Shown here in pieces: positions 33,022-42,195 of a stretch of 64,000 nt of DNA. How positions within the stretch are numbered: position 1 is the stretch's first letter; each line of letters starts with the position of its first letter. The notes under the pieces are model-generated. The model worked only from the letters and a program-made list of their open reading frames with translations, did not search any database and was not told where the DNA came from. The stretch lies in the NCBI GenBank assembly GCA_028278035.1, contig JANQFC010000026.1:62001-126000 (forward strand), given 5' to 3'. The DNA is from Chlamydiales bacterium (GTDB lineage Bacteria; Chlamydiota; Chlamydiia; Chlamydiales; SM23-39). Both the position numbers and the translations under genes were made by a program.

Positions 33022-36000
33022 ATGGCTAAACAAAAAAAATCTGTAGATGGAAATACAGCAGCGGCACATATTGCATATGCATTATCTGAAGTATGTTCGA
33101 TATATCCGATAACTCCATCGAGCTCTATGGCAGAAGAAGTTGATGAATGGGCTGCTGCAGGTAAAAAAAATATATTTGATCAAGTGGTTAAAGTTGTCGA
33201 GATGCAGTCAGAAGCGGGAGCAGCCGGTGCTTTGCACGGTGCATTATCTGCGGGGTCTTTAGCAACGACTTTTACAGCTTCTCAAGGTCTTTTATTAATG
33301 ATTCCGAATATGTATAAAATGGCAGGAGAGATTTTACCTGCGGTTTTTCATGTTTCGGCAAGAGCGCTAGCCGGAGCAGCTCTTTCTATTTTTGGCGATC
33401 ATCAAGATGTTATGGCTGCAAGGTCTACAGGATTTTGTATGTTATCATCATCATCTGTGCAGGAAGTGATGGACATGGCCTTGGTAGCTCATTTAGCTTC
33501 TATAAAATCTTCATTGCCTTTTTTACATTTTTTTGATGGGTTCAGAACCTCTCATGAAATACAAAAAATTGAAATGATTGATTATGAGGATATTAAACCT
33601 TTGGTCGATATGGACTGTATTGAAACATTTAGAAAACGAGCTTTGAATCCAGATCATCCTCACACAAAAGTAGGAGCGGAAAATCCGGATATTTATTTCC
33701 AGGCTATGGAAGCTGCAAATCCTTTTTATTTGAAAATACCGGAGATAGTGCAGGAAAAGTTAGAAGTAGTTTCTAAGTTGACAGGCAGGAAATACAGTCT
33801 TTATGAATATTACGGTGCTCAAGATGCTGATAGAATAATAGTAGCTATGTGTTCAGGCATTGAAACTATAAAAGAGACTATTGACTATTTAAATGCAAAA
33901 GGCGACAAAGTAGGACTGGTTACAATAAGATTGTTCAGACCTTTTATTGTAGATAAGTTTTTGGAAGTGATTCCAAAAACAGTTACAAAAATATCTGTTT
34001 TAGATAGGACGAAAGAACACGCCGGTATAGGAGAGCCTTTATATTTAGATGTAAAAGCAGCTTTTCAGCATGTTAATGACAAGATAATAATAGTAGGCGG
34101 TAGATATGGACTTGGTTCCAAAGAGTTTACCCCTTCTATGGTAAAATCAGTTTATGACAATTTAAAATCAGACAGTCCTAAAAATCAGTTTACAGTAGGC
34201 ATTGTGGATGATATTACCCATACTTCTTTAAAAACTGAAGAAGAGATTAATACAGAAGATAAATCAACTGTTAGCTGTAAATTTTGGGGTATGGGAGGTG
34301 ATGGTACTGTCGGTGCTAATAAAGATGCTATTAAAATAATAGGGGACAATACGGATAAATATGTACAGGGATATTTTTCTTATGATTCTAAAAAAACGTC
34401 AGGATTTACAATTTCTAATTTAAGATTTTCTGATAAGCCTATTTTGTCTACTTATCAAATTACCTGTGCTGATTATGTGGCATGTCATCATCCTGCATAC
34501 TTAAAAAGATACGATATGTTGAAAGAATTAAAACAAGGAGGGACTTTTGTATTGAACTGTCCTTTTAAAGAAGAAGAATTAGAAGAAAAACTGCCTGCAG
34601 AAGTAAAACAGCAGATTGCTAAAAAGAAGATCAAGTTTTATATGATCGATGCAAATGTAATTGCTAAAAAAGCAGGTCTTGGTATGCGAATAAACATGAT
34701 CATGCAGACTGTCTTTTTTAAATTATCCAATATTTTACCTATAGATCAATCTATTAAACTTTTAAAAGATGCTATTGAAAAAACATATGCTAAAAAGGGA
34801 GAAGATATTGTTAATAAAAATAAAAATGCAGTGGACTGCTCAATAGCAGAGCTCAAAGAAATTAAATATCCGTCTAGTTGGGAAAATGCAGAGTTAAAGG
34901 AAAAAGAAATAGATCTTTCAAGACCTGATTTTATTAAAAATGTGATTGATGTTATCGGGAAATTAGAAGGAGATTCCTTACCGGTAAGTTCAATAGAGGC
35001 GGGAGGTGTTTTTCCAATGGGAACATCGGCTTATGAAAAAAGAGGGCTGGCAACACAGGTATCTACCTGGATTCCCGAAAATTGTATTCAGTGTAATCAG
35101 TGTGCCTTTGTTTGTCCCCATGCAGCTATCAGACCATTTTTATTAACGCAGGAAGAGATAGATAAAGCGCCTCCGGGATTAAAAGTTTTAAAACCTTTGG
35201 GACAAGGTTTTGAAAATTTATTTTTCTGTATTGCAATTACTCCGTATGACTGTACCGGTTGTGAAAATTGTGTGAAAGTATGTCCTGCTCCTAAAGGAAA
35301 AGCTTTAGCTATGAAGCCGATTGAAGAAGTAAAGCTGGAGGCTGGAAAACTTTGGGATTATTTAACAAAATTGCCGGAAAGAGCGGGAACTATGGGTAAG
35401 TTTACTCTAAAAGGTTCTCAATTTAGGAAACCATTATTTGAATTTTCCGGAGCCTGTGCAGGTTGTGGAGAAACTCCTTATTTAAAGCTGTTAACTCAAT
35501 TGTTTGGAACACGCTTAGTAATAGCCAATGCTACAGGATGTTCTTCTATTTATGGGGCATATCCTCCCAGCATAGCTTATACTATAAATGAGAAAGGACA
35601 GGGGCCTGCCTGGGCCAATTCTTTATTTGAAGATAATGCCGAATACGGATTCGGTATATACCTAGGGCAGCTTCATAGAAGGGAAGGACTTAAACAGATG
35701 GTTGAAAAAGCTAAGGGTGAAAATATATCGGAAGAATTGAAAACTGTATTTAACAAATGGTTGGAAAATTATGAAGCTAAGGAAATATCTAGAGAATTAG
35801 CTGATCAGATAAAACCGCTTTTAGAAAAAGATAAAGATAAATCAATACTGTTAAAAGAAATTAATAAAACGTCAGACATGTTTGTTAAACAGTCTGTTTG
35901 GGCTGTAGGTGGAGATGGTTGGGCTTATGACATTGGTTATGGAGGCCTAGACCATGTAATAGCAATGGGACAGGATATTAATATACTTGTTATGGACACG

Positions 36001-36546
36001 GAATTATATTCCAATACGGGAGGACAATCTTCCAAAGCTACTCCGATGGGAGCTATTGCTAAATTTGCGTCTGGCGGTAAAAGGACTATGAAAAAAGACT
36101 TGGGCCTTATTGCTATGGTTTATGGTAATGTCTACGTTGCTTCTGTTTCTATGGGGGCGGATAAAATGCAGGTATTAAGAGCATTTCAGGAAGCTGAGGC
36201 TTATAATGGACCTTCTATCATTATTGCTTATTCATCGTGTATAGGTCATGGCCTTAAGTGCGGTATGAGTGAATCGCAGCAGGAAGAAAAAGAAGCTGTT
36301 GAATCTGGTTATTGGTTTAACTATAGATATGACCCTAGGTTAAAAGAGCAAAATAAAAATCCATTCCAGTTAGACTCTAAAGAGCCGTCTTTAGATTTAA
36401 AGAAGTTTATAGAAAATCAAATTAGATATGATTATTTAAAAAAATCACATCCTGAAATAGCTGATAAGTTGTTTGATGAGCTTGCTGGTCATTTAAAAGA
36501 GAAGCTAAGGATATATCAAAAGTTAGCTCAACAAAATGGACAATAA
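33022..36546 (+). CDS. nifJ: Pyruvate:ferredoxin (flavodoxin) oxidoreductase
   Basis: The 1174-residue single-chain enzyme oxidises pyruvate with CoA to acetyl-CoA, CO2 and reduced ferredoxin or flavodoxin. The domains run in the usual order. The N-terminal pyrimidine-binding region has YPITPSSSMAEEVDEWAA. The gamma-type domain follows. Two 4Fe-4S motifs lie near residues 690 and 750 (CIQCNQCAFVCP and CTGCENCVKVCP). The thiamine pyrophosphate domain has CAGCGETPYLKLLTQLFG, NATGCSSIYG, GGDGWAYDIGYGGLDHV and MDTELYSNTGGQSSK. It appears complete and intact. The enzyme is oxygen-sensitive and typical of anaerobes. No hydrogenase or ferredoxin gene is in this window. Confidence 0.96.
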   Translation: MAKQKKSVDGNTAAAHIAYALSEVCSIYPITPSSSMAEEVDEWAAAGKKNIFDQVVKVVEMQSEAGAAGALHGALSAGSLATTFTASQGLLLMIPNMYKMAGEILPAVFHVSARALAGAALSIFGDHQDVMAARSTGFCMLSSSSVQEVMDMALVAHLASIKSSLPFLHFFDGFRTSHEIQKIEMIDYEDIKPLVDMDCIETFRKRALNPDHPHTKVGAENPDIYFQAMEAANPFYLKIPEIVQEKLEVVSKLTGRKYSLYEYYGAQDADRIIVAMCSGIETIKETIDYLNAKGDKVGLVTIRLFRPFIVDKFLEVIPKTVTKISVLDRTKEHAGIGEPLYLDVKAAFQHVNDKIIIVGGRYGLGSKEFTPSMVKSVYDNLKSDSPKNQFTVGIVDDITHTSLKTEEEINTEDKSTVSCKFWGMGGDGTVGANKDAIKIIGDNTDKYVQGYFSYDSKKTSGFTISNLRFSDKPILSTYQITCADYVACHHPAYLKRYDMLKELKQGGTFVLNCPFKEEELEEKLPAEVKQQIAKKKIKFYMIDANVIAKKAGLGMRINMIMQTVFFKLSNILPIDQSIKLLKDAIEKTYAKKGEDIVNKNKNAVDCSIAELKEIKYPSSWENAELKEKEIDLSRPDFIKNVIDVIGKLEGDSLPVSSIEAGGVFPMGTSAYEKRGLATQVSTWIPENCIQCNQCAFVCPHAAIRPFLLTQEEIDKAPPGLKVLKPLGQGFENLFFCIAITPYDCTGCENCVKVCPAPKGKALAMKPIEEVKLEAGKLWDYLTKLPERAGTMGKFTLKGSQFRKPLFEFSGACAGCGETPYLKLLTQLFGTRLVIANATGCSSIYGAYPPSIAYTINEKGQGPAWANSLFEDNAEYGFGIYLGQLHRREGLKQMVEKAKGENISEELKTVFNKWLENYEAKEISRELADQIKPLLEKDKDKSILLKEINKTSDMFVKQSVWAVGGDGWAYDIGYGGLDHVIAMGQDINILVMDTELYSNTGGQSSKATPMGAIAKFASGGKRTMKKDLGLIAMVYGNVYVASVSMGADKMQVLRAFQEAEAYNGPSIIIAYSSCIGHGLKCGMSESQQEEKEAVESGYWFNYRYDPRLKEQNKNPFQLDSKEPSLDLKKFIENQIRYDYLKKSHPEIADKLFDELAGHLKEKLRIYQKLAQQNGQ

Positions 36547-36596
36547 TTTTCCTTTTGGGTAGCATTTTTGCTCTTATTTTTTAAAAGGGAAAAATT

Positions 36597-36970
36597 ATGA
36601 GTATTTATGCTGCAGGTATGGCGGATAAGAGATATGAGATGTCAGAATATTTAATTAAGATTGAGTCAACTGCAAATGCGAAAAACAGCTTTGTATAAAG
36701 CTGTGAAAGAGCATATGTTGGAAGTTGTCAAAATGTTATTAGAAATTGGGGCCAATCCTAATGAGAAAACAGAAGATGGCTATGGCTCATTCCCCATTAC
36801 TAAAGCTATTAATGGTTCTTTTCATTCTACAGCTAAGCCGGGTGATTTAGAAAAAGTTGTTCAAGCATTATTGGAGTGTGGAGCTGATCCCGGAACAAAA
36901 AGATGCAGGGGGCATAACTCCTAAAAATTTGTTTGCAACGATGTCCTCGGGAGCAGCATCTATATTTTAA
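36597..36970 (+). pseudogene. Ankyrin-repeat gene with two frameshifts
   Basis: ATG at 36597 opens MSIYAAGMADKRYEMSEYLI and runs into a stop within about 35 codons. If one A is dropped from the AAAAA at about 36681 the frame continues as TALYKAVKEHMLEVVKMLLE and into GANPNEKTEDGYGSFPITKA, a clear ankyrin repeat. A second repeat ends in LLECGADPGTK. Dropping one A from the AAAAA at about 36897 again restores DAGGITPKNLFATMSSGAAS and a stop at 36968. The intact product would be about 124 residues with two to three repeats. Both lesions are single extra A bases in A5 runs. They may be real mutations, slippage-tolerant sites or sequencing errors. Confidence 0.7.
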
Positions 36971-37060
36971 ACGTATTTAATTGCTTATTAATTATTGATT
37001 TTTATTAAACTTAATTATAAAATATTTATAAGTAAGGATTAATAATTAAAGAATGTTTTT

Positions 37061-37450
37061 ATGGCTAGTGTAATTAATTATGCTTTATTAAACCCTTTTG
37101 AAGAAAGGCAGCGTCATAAGATAGAAGAAAATACCAACTATAATAAATTTTTTTTTATTGCAGGGATTATAGTAGCTGTTGGTGCTGTTATTGGTGCTGT
37201 ATTAGGATATAATATCGGTTTTTGTCTTCATGTGCCAAATCCTTTATTGGGAATAGGTTACGGAATGACAGGCGGAGCCTTTTTATCTACGGCAGGGTCT
37301 GCCAGTTTTTTAATGCGGAAATATAAAACGAAACAGATTAGCTGGAACAATTTTGTAAAGATTATGAACACATTTAAAAAATCTATTAATATTCCCAGAA
37401 CTATAGGGGATATAGGTCTTTTGATTTGTTTAGTACAGATTTTAATTTAA
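37061..37450 (+). CDS. Small membrane protein, 129 residues
   Basis: After a polar start of about 30 residues come two Gly-rich hydrophobic segments (FFIAGIIVAVGAVIGAVLGY and an adjacent one around LLGIGYGMTGGAFLSTAG). A basic loop and a third hydrophobic stretch close to the C-terminus (DIGLLICLVQILI) follow. The ATG has only a weak ribosome binding site. This is another orphan with neighbouring hydrophobic segments; I do not recognise it. Confidence 0.55.
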   Translation: MASVINYALLNPFEERQRHKIEENTNYNKFFFIAGIIVAVGAVIGAVLGYNIGFCLHVPNPLLGIGYGMTGGAFLSTAGSASFLMRKYKTKQISWNNFVKIMNTFKKSINIPRTIGDIGLLICLVQILI

Positions 37451-37563
37451 AAAATATTTTTTAATTATTGATTTGTAGTTATTTAATATAATTTTCAATT
37501 AAATCAATAATTATTGTATGATTGTTAGTGTTAATTTTTTGATAGATAATTAGGGAGTATATT

Positions 37564-38079
37564 ATGTCTGGTGTAATGAATGCATTAGAGTTTCGAAAAG
37601 CGCAAACTATGAAATTTAAAGAGGCTCTAGCTGCTGATCGTCAACGTATTCAAGCAATAATTGCAGAACGTTTTTGTGTCCAAGAGCAATCTTTTTTACT
37701 GCAAAAAAGCTCAGATTTAGTGTTATCGGGAAGATTATCTATTAGATCTGGTAGTCCATCAGACAGTGAAAATAAATCTCCTCAAACAGCAACAAGAAGA
37801 AAAAGACATATAAACTATTTAGGTAAAAATTATCCTTTAGATCAAGAAGGTTTAGAAACACTGTCTACACAAGATTTACATTTAGTTTGGAATTTAATAG
37901 ATTTTAATAAAAAAAAGATTATAGCCAATCCAGCGTGTTTGAGAAGTAGAAAAAATGTAGAATGGGTAGATATTTTTACAAAGGCTGCAAAAGTTATTGT
38001 AAATATCTTAAGGCAAAGAAAGCAGGTAGACTTTAGAAGTTTTTCAGATAGAATAGAGAATACTTTGCAACAAAGATAA
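37564..38079 (+). CDS. Hypothetical soluble protein, 171 residues
   Basis: The product starts MSGVMNALEFRKAQTMKFKE and is preceded by TTAGGGAG. It is hydrophilic, basic and mostly helical, with a Ser-rich linker near residues 55 to 80 (RLSIRSGSPSDSENKSP) and an Arg/Lys stretch (ATRRKRH). The C-terminal half has regular heptads. No signal peptide or known motif is seen. A secreted effector is possible, since it lies between the broken ankyrin gene and the ATP/ADP translocase, but this is only inference. Confidence 0.5.
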   Translation: MSGVMNALEFRKAQTMKFKEALAADRQRIQAIIAERFCVQEQSFLLQKSSDLVLSGRLSIRSGSPSDSENKSPQTATRRKRHINYLGKNYPLDQEGLETLSTQDLHLVWNLIDFNKKKIIANPACLRSRKNVEWVDIFTKAAKVIVNILRQRKQVDFRSFSDRIENTLQQR

Positions 38080-38109
38080 AAAATACTCTCTAATTAAATA
38101 ATAATTTTT

Positions 38110-39666
38110 TTAGTTTTTCTGCACTTCTAATTTAGTACTTTTTTTGGGTGTTGCTGAAAGCTCTTCAAATCTTTTGGATAAAGACTTAATAGCTGACAGC
38201 CAAAACGGCATGATCAGTATTAATATTGCAAAGATATAAATAGATGCTCCCATCGGTGTTGCGAAGATCATTAATAAAAACTGCATCATAGCAGAGCTTC
38301 CTGATTTACCAAGTCTTGAGCCAATTCCGTCGATAGCGGATTTGCCTTGGAGTTTTTCTGAGGGAGAAAGAGGAATAAACGCCATTTCTTTGGTATCGTC
38401 AAATAAAGTGTATTTAAAAGCTCTGGAGAAGATATTTTGAAGAGAACCGAAAAATACGGTCAAAACTAGGGGAGATATTCCGATTACTGCAACCCCAATA
38501 TTTACAGAGACCGCGTATTTTTTTAAAAATAAAAAATAAAAAAATCCAAGTCCTGTAATTATCATTGCTATAGGAGTGATAAGAGCTGCTGTTTTCCAGC
38601 CTAAACGTCTTACTACATTACCGGAAATCAGATAAGAAGAAACTGCAGCAATAATTCCTGTTAAATAAGTAATTTTACTCATATATGCCGTATATGCTGA
38701 AGAACTTGGATAAAGCTCTTTAATTTGCGACTTCCAAAGAATTTCAGTGGAATTTATAAAGATATTATAAGAAAGGACCATTATGGTTATGCAAAGCACA
38801 TATTTCGATTTGAAGATATAAAGAATACTTTCTTTTAAAGAAATTTTTTGCTTTCCCTTATTTTTAATATCACTTCCCATAAGGTATCTATTTGGGAAAA
38901 CGAATTTATGAAGGTACTTATATAAAATAATTATTACTATTCCGCATAGGATAATTAAGCTTATGAATATAAACATTTTTTCATCCCAAGAGGAGTTGTA
39001 ACCTAAGAAAGTAGCTATTCTGTTCATTGCATTAGAAGGTAAAATTGTCTGGGTTGCAAGTCTTTCCCCTAAAATTCCTGATATTACTCCGGCTAGGTTT
39101 CGAGATATTCCGAAAAATGCGTAGAATCTTTTTGCTTCTCCTATAGATAGGACATCTACTACAAACATCCATAACAATAATGACAGCATAATAGTTGACC
39201 AGGCTTCTGCCATAATATAGAATATGGCAAAAGGCCAGTATCTAATAATAGCTATAAAACCCTTAAATCCGAGAGGGAGTTTTGAGGTTAAGAAGTTTGC
39301 GAAAGTATGCAATTGGAACGTCTCTCCTTTGGGATATAAGAAAAATATAAATAATGCAAAAAAACCTAGAAAGATACTTGTCATTACATAAAAGATGTTT
39401 TCTCTATTGAACTTAGAAGAGAGTTTTGTGAATAAAAGGGTAAGCATTATGGCGGAGGGCAGTATTACCCAGACTTTTAAATAAGGTATTACTTCTGCAC
39501 CGGATTCGGGTGCTGTTATCATTAAAGTATCTTTTAGGATTTTTAAGAGGTGATAATTGAAGGAAATTAAAAAAAAGAGAATGGATATTGGAATGAACTT
39601 TTTCAGTTCATGTCCAAACACCGGCCATAAAAACGATCTGAGTTTGCCGAAACTCTTCTCGTCCAT
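38110..39666 (-). CDS. tlc: ATP/ADP translocase (nucleotide transporter, Tlc family)
   Basis: The 518-residue protein has about twelve membrane segments and the Tlc family pattern: FGHELKKFIPISILFFLISF, YHLLKILKDTLMITAPESGA and SEKLQGKSAIDGIGSRLGKS near residue 440. Such carriers swap host ATP for bacterial ADP (Npt1-type) or import other nucleotides (Npt2-type). They are confined mostly to Chlamydiota, Rickettsiales, Dependentiae and plastids. Which substrate it uses cannot be told by eye. It is the strongest single marker of an energy-parasitic lifestyle in the window. Confidence 0.95.
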   Translation of the reverse strand: MDEKSFGKLRSFLWPVFGHELKKFIPISILFFLISFNYHLLKILKDTLMITAPESGAEVIPYLKVWVILPSAIMLTLLFTKLSSKFNRENIFYVMTSIFLGFFALFIFFLYPKGETFQLHTFANFLTSKLPLGFKGFIAIIRYWPFAIFYIMAEAWSTIMLSLLLWMFVVDVLSIGEAKRFYAFFGISRNLAGVISGILGERLATQTILPSNAMNRIATFLGYNSSWDEKMFIFISLIILCGIVIIILYKYLHKFVFPNRYLMGSDIKNKGKQKISLKESILYIFKSKYVLCITIMVLSYNIFINSTEILWKSQIKELYPSSSAYTAYMSKITYLTGIIAAVSSYLISGNVVRRLGWKTAALITPIAMIITGLGFFYFLFLKKYAVSVNIGVAVIGISPLVLTVFFGSLQNIFSRAFKYTLFDDTKEMAFIPLSPSEKLQGKSAIDGIGSRLGKSGSSAMMQFLLMIFATPMGASIYIFAILILIMPFWLSAIKSLSKRFEELSATPKKSTKLEVQKN

Positions 39667-39876
39667 TAAGGCCTCGTTTGATTATTAATAATTCGAGGCT
39701 TAATAAATTCTTCTCCTTTTAAAAAATTTATCTACTTCTGCTATACAATATAACTATGTAATCATTATATGTCACTGGAAAAAAATATATTTTTTTTCAA
39801 ACAATTTTTTAAATTGTGTTTTTACGAAATCAGGAATAAAATATAGCTGCAATTAATAAGAAAGGGGGATGATAAA

Positions 39877-40311
39877 ATGGCTAATAAGTTCATATTATAT
39901 CTCAAAAAACATTGGATAGTTGTTATAAATATTTTAATAATTGCATTTTCTTTTTATTTCATTTGGCACTCAGAAAAATTTCAAGAAAAAATTGCCCCTA
40001 AAAATTTTTGGGAAAATAAAGTAAATAATTTAGAGAGTTCTATAAAAAAAGATAGATTGAAAATAAAAAATTTAGAACTCAGTTTGGAAAAAGAAAAGAG
40101 TTTTTGCGAATATCATGCTCAGGAAGCTGAGATCCAGGCTGAAGCATCCGGTCAGGATTTTAATAGGTCTTTGATGTGCATAAATGAAGAACATAGAAAA
40201 AGATTAGATGAAATCCAAAATGAACTGAAAGAGCTGAAACAAAATGAAAAAGAAATAGAACAAAAATTAATGAAGGCTATAGGAAAATTAAAATCAGTGT
40301 CTCTTCAGTAG
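39877..40311 (+). CDS. Single-pass membrane protein with coiled coil
   Basis: The 144-residue product has one membrane segment near the N-terminus (WIVVINILIIAFSFYFIW) followed by long charged heptad repeats (residues about 45 to 80 and 105 to 138). That is a membrane anchor plus periplasmic or cytoplasmic coiled coil. GAAAGGGGGAT lies upstream of ATG. The last 18 bases overlap the 3' end of the convergent sulfatase-fold gene. No family recognised. Confidence 0.6.
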   Translation: MANKFILYLKKHWIVVINILIIAFSFYFIWHSEKFQEKIAPKNFWENKVNNLESSIKKDRLKIKNLELSLEKEKSFCEYHAQEAEIQAEASGQDFNRSLMCINEEHRKRLDEIQNELKELKQNEKEIEQKLMKAIGKLKSVSLQ

Positions 40312-42087
40312 TTTTTCAAAGGATTTTTCGGCTTTAATATTTACATTGTCATAATTATCTAAAAATTCAATCTCAGTAGTATTTTTTGTGAAATTTAATT
40401 TTGCATGTATATTTTCATTTGAGTGGATCAGTATTTCATTGGGCATAAATGCTCCGTTTTGATTAACGGATATAGTATAGGGGATTGTTTTATTGAATAT
40501 TGACTCTCCATCAAAAAAAGAAGAAGTATCTTCTTTTATTACATCGGATAATATTGTAGGCATAATATCTATGTGAGATGCCATATTGCTTACGGGATCT
40601 TTTTTATGCAGTTTGAAAAAGATAGGAACAGAAGTTTGCGTGTCATTTAATTGCGAGGAATGAAATAAAGCTCCGTTTTCATCAAACTCTTCTGCGTGAT
40701 CTCCTGTTAGTGCAATAATAGCATCATCATATAAATTGGTTTCTTTAAGAGTGTGAATAACAGAGCCGAAAAGCTGATCTATGAAGTGTACAGCATTTTT
40801 GTATCTGTTTATTACTAATGGAAGATCTTTTCTTGAATGGCTCAGCGTTATGTAATTTATATGATTTGCAACTGGCTGGAAATGAGTTTTTCCAAGCCAG
40901 CTGTATTCGGAGTGTGTTGAGTCTAAAAATACAACAAAGATATTAGAGTCTTTATTTTGTTTGAGATCTGTATTTAGCTTATTTATAACTTCTTTATCTC
41001 TTATTGCCGGATTGTTGGATATAGTGGACAAATCATAAAAATTATCGGCTAATATTTTGTTTTTACCAAATAAAAGCTCATCCATTTTAAAGTATGTCAT
41101 TTCAGCTGAAGTATAGACATTTATTTTGTAGCCTAGTTTTTTTAAAATATTTAAAGGAATACTTCCTTTGGTGCTATTTTTATTGGCATGAGCCCAATAT
41201 ATGGGGTAATTTGAGTGAAAAATAGAATACCAGGAAATTTGTGTTGCATTAGCTGCTGAAAAAGATTTTTCAAAAGAAATATTTTCTTGGGAAAAATTAT
41301 ATAAGTTAGGAGTTGTTTTTTTATTTATGAAATCCTTTCTGAAAGTTTCTACCACAAAAATAAAAATATTAGGCTTATGATCGGCTGTAATTGTTTGGTT
41401 GTGTATTTTATTTAGAAGCTTTTCTTCTTTAGGATAATCTTTTAATGTAGCTTTTACAGATTTTTTATTTTTGTACATTGATAAAATAGATGAGCCCAAA
41501 GGCATTTTCATCTGATTTTGGTGAATATATATGTTTTTAGAATTTTTAAAATAAATATCTAGTGAAATAATTGTAAGAAATAAAAATAAAATTGACAAAA
41601 GTAAATTTCTTGCAGTAATTTTAATAGGTTTTTTTAAACTGATTTTGTTTGTGATTTGGTACGTTGCAATGCCTATAATAGGAATAGTTATAAAAGCTAT
41701 CAGGGCGCAAAATGAAATTATTAGATTTAAGTTGAGAGCTCTAAATGTAATGATCATGTTTTCAAAGCCTGCAAAGAAAAATGATTTCATTGCAAACATC
41801 AAAGATGTTTTCATAAGGCCTATTAATATGAAATTAGCAAAATAGATCAAAAGCATAAAAGAAAAAAAACCAAGAAAAATGTACTTTACAGGTTTAGATT
41901 TTATTTTGCTTATTATATACATTATAGAAGTTGTAATTAGTGCTGCTTGCAGGGTTGAGTACAAAAAAAATGTTAAATTAGTTTTGAAAGAACTAAAAAA
42001 TAACAGGTAGCAAAAAGCGGAAATAAAAAATATATAGTTTATAGAAATTTTTATTTTTTCTTCTTTTTTTAAAAATGATTTAAACAT
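40294..42087 (-). CDS. Membrane sulfatase-fold phosphoglycol/phosphoethanolamine transferase-like, copy 1
   Basis: The 597-residue protein has five N-terminal membrane segments (to about residue 180) and a periplasmic alkaline phosphatase/sulfatase-fold domain. The domain starts at PNIFIFVVETFRKDF near residue 240. A likely Thr nucleophile lies in SAANATQISWYSIFHSNYP near 279, and metal ligands in ALTGDHAEEFDENG near 475. The build matches the EptA/LtaS group, which transfers phosphoethanolamine or glycerol phosphate from lipids to LPS or glycans. The exact substrate is unknown. A paralogue lies 1.5 kb away beyond the thioredoxin reductase fusion. Confidence 0.78.
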   Translation of the reverse strand: MFKSFLKKEEKIKISINYIFFISAFCYLLFFSSFKTNLTFFLYSTLQAALITTSIMYIISKIKSKPVKYIFLGFFSFMLLIYFANFILIGLMKTSLMFAMKSFFFAGFENMIITFRALNLNLIISFCALIAFITIPIIGIATYQITNKISLKKPIKITARNLLLSILFLFLTIISLDIYFKNSKNIYIHQNQMKMPLGSSILSMYKNKKSVKATLKDYPKEEKLLNKIHNQTITADHKPNIFIFVVETFRKDFINKKTTPNLYNFSQENISFEKSFSAANATQISWYSIFHSNYPIYWAHANKNSTKGSIPLNILKKLGYKINVYTSAEMTYFKMDELLFGKNKILADNFYDLSTISNNPAIRDKEVINKLNTDLKQNKDSNIFVVFLDSTHSEYSWLGKTHFQPVANHINYITLSHSRKDLPLVINRYKNAVHFIDQLFGSVIHTLKETNLYDDAIIALTGDHAEEFDENGALFHSSQLNDTQTSVPIFFKLHKKDPVSNMASHIDIMPTILSDVIKEDTSSFFDGESIFNKTIPYTISVNQNGAFMPNEILIHSNENIHAKLNFTKNTTEIEFLDNYDNVNIKAEKSFEKLLKRH

Positions 42088-42195
42088 AACAATAAATATA
42101 GCTTATTTTATATTATGAAATTATACCGAACTTTTTTTGTTTTTAACAAGTGTATAGCTGTTGTATTGTAATTTATATATGAAAAGAGGTGTTGT

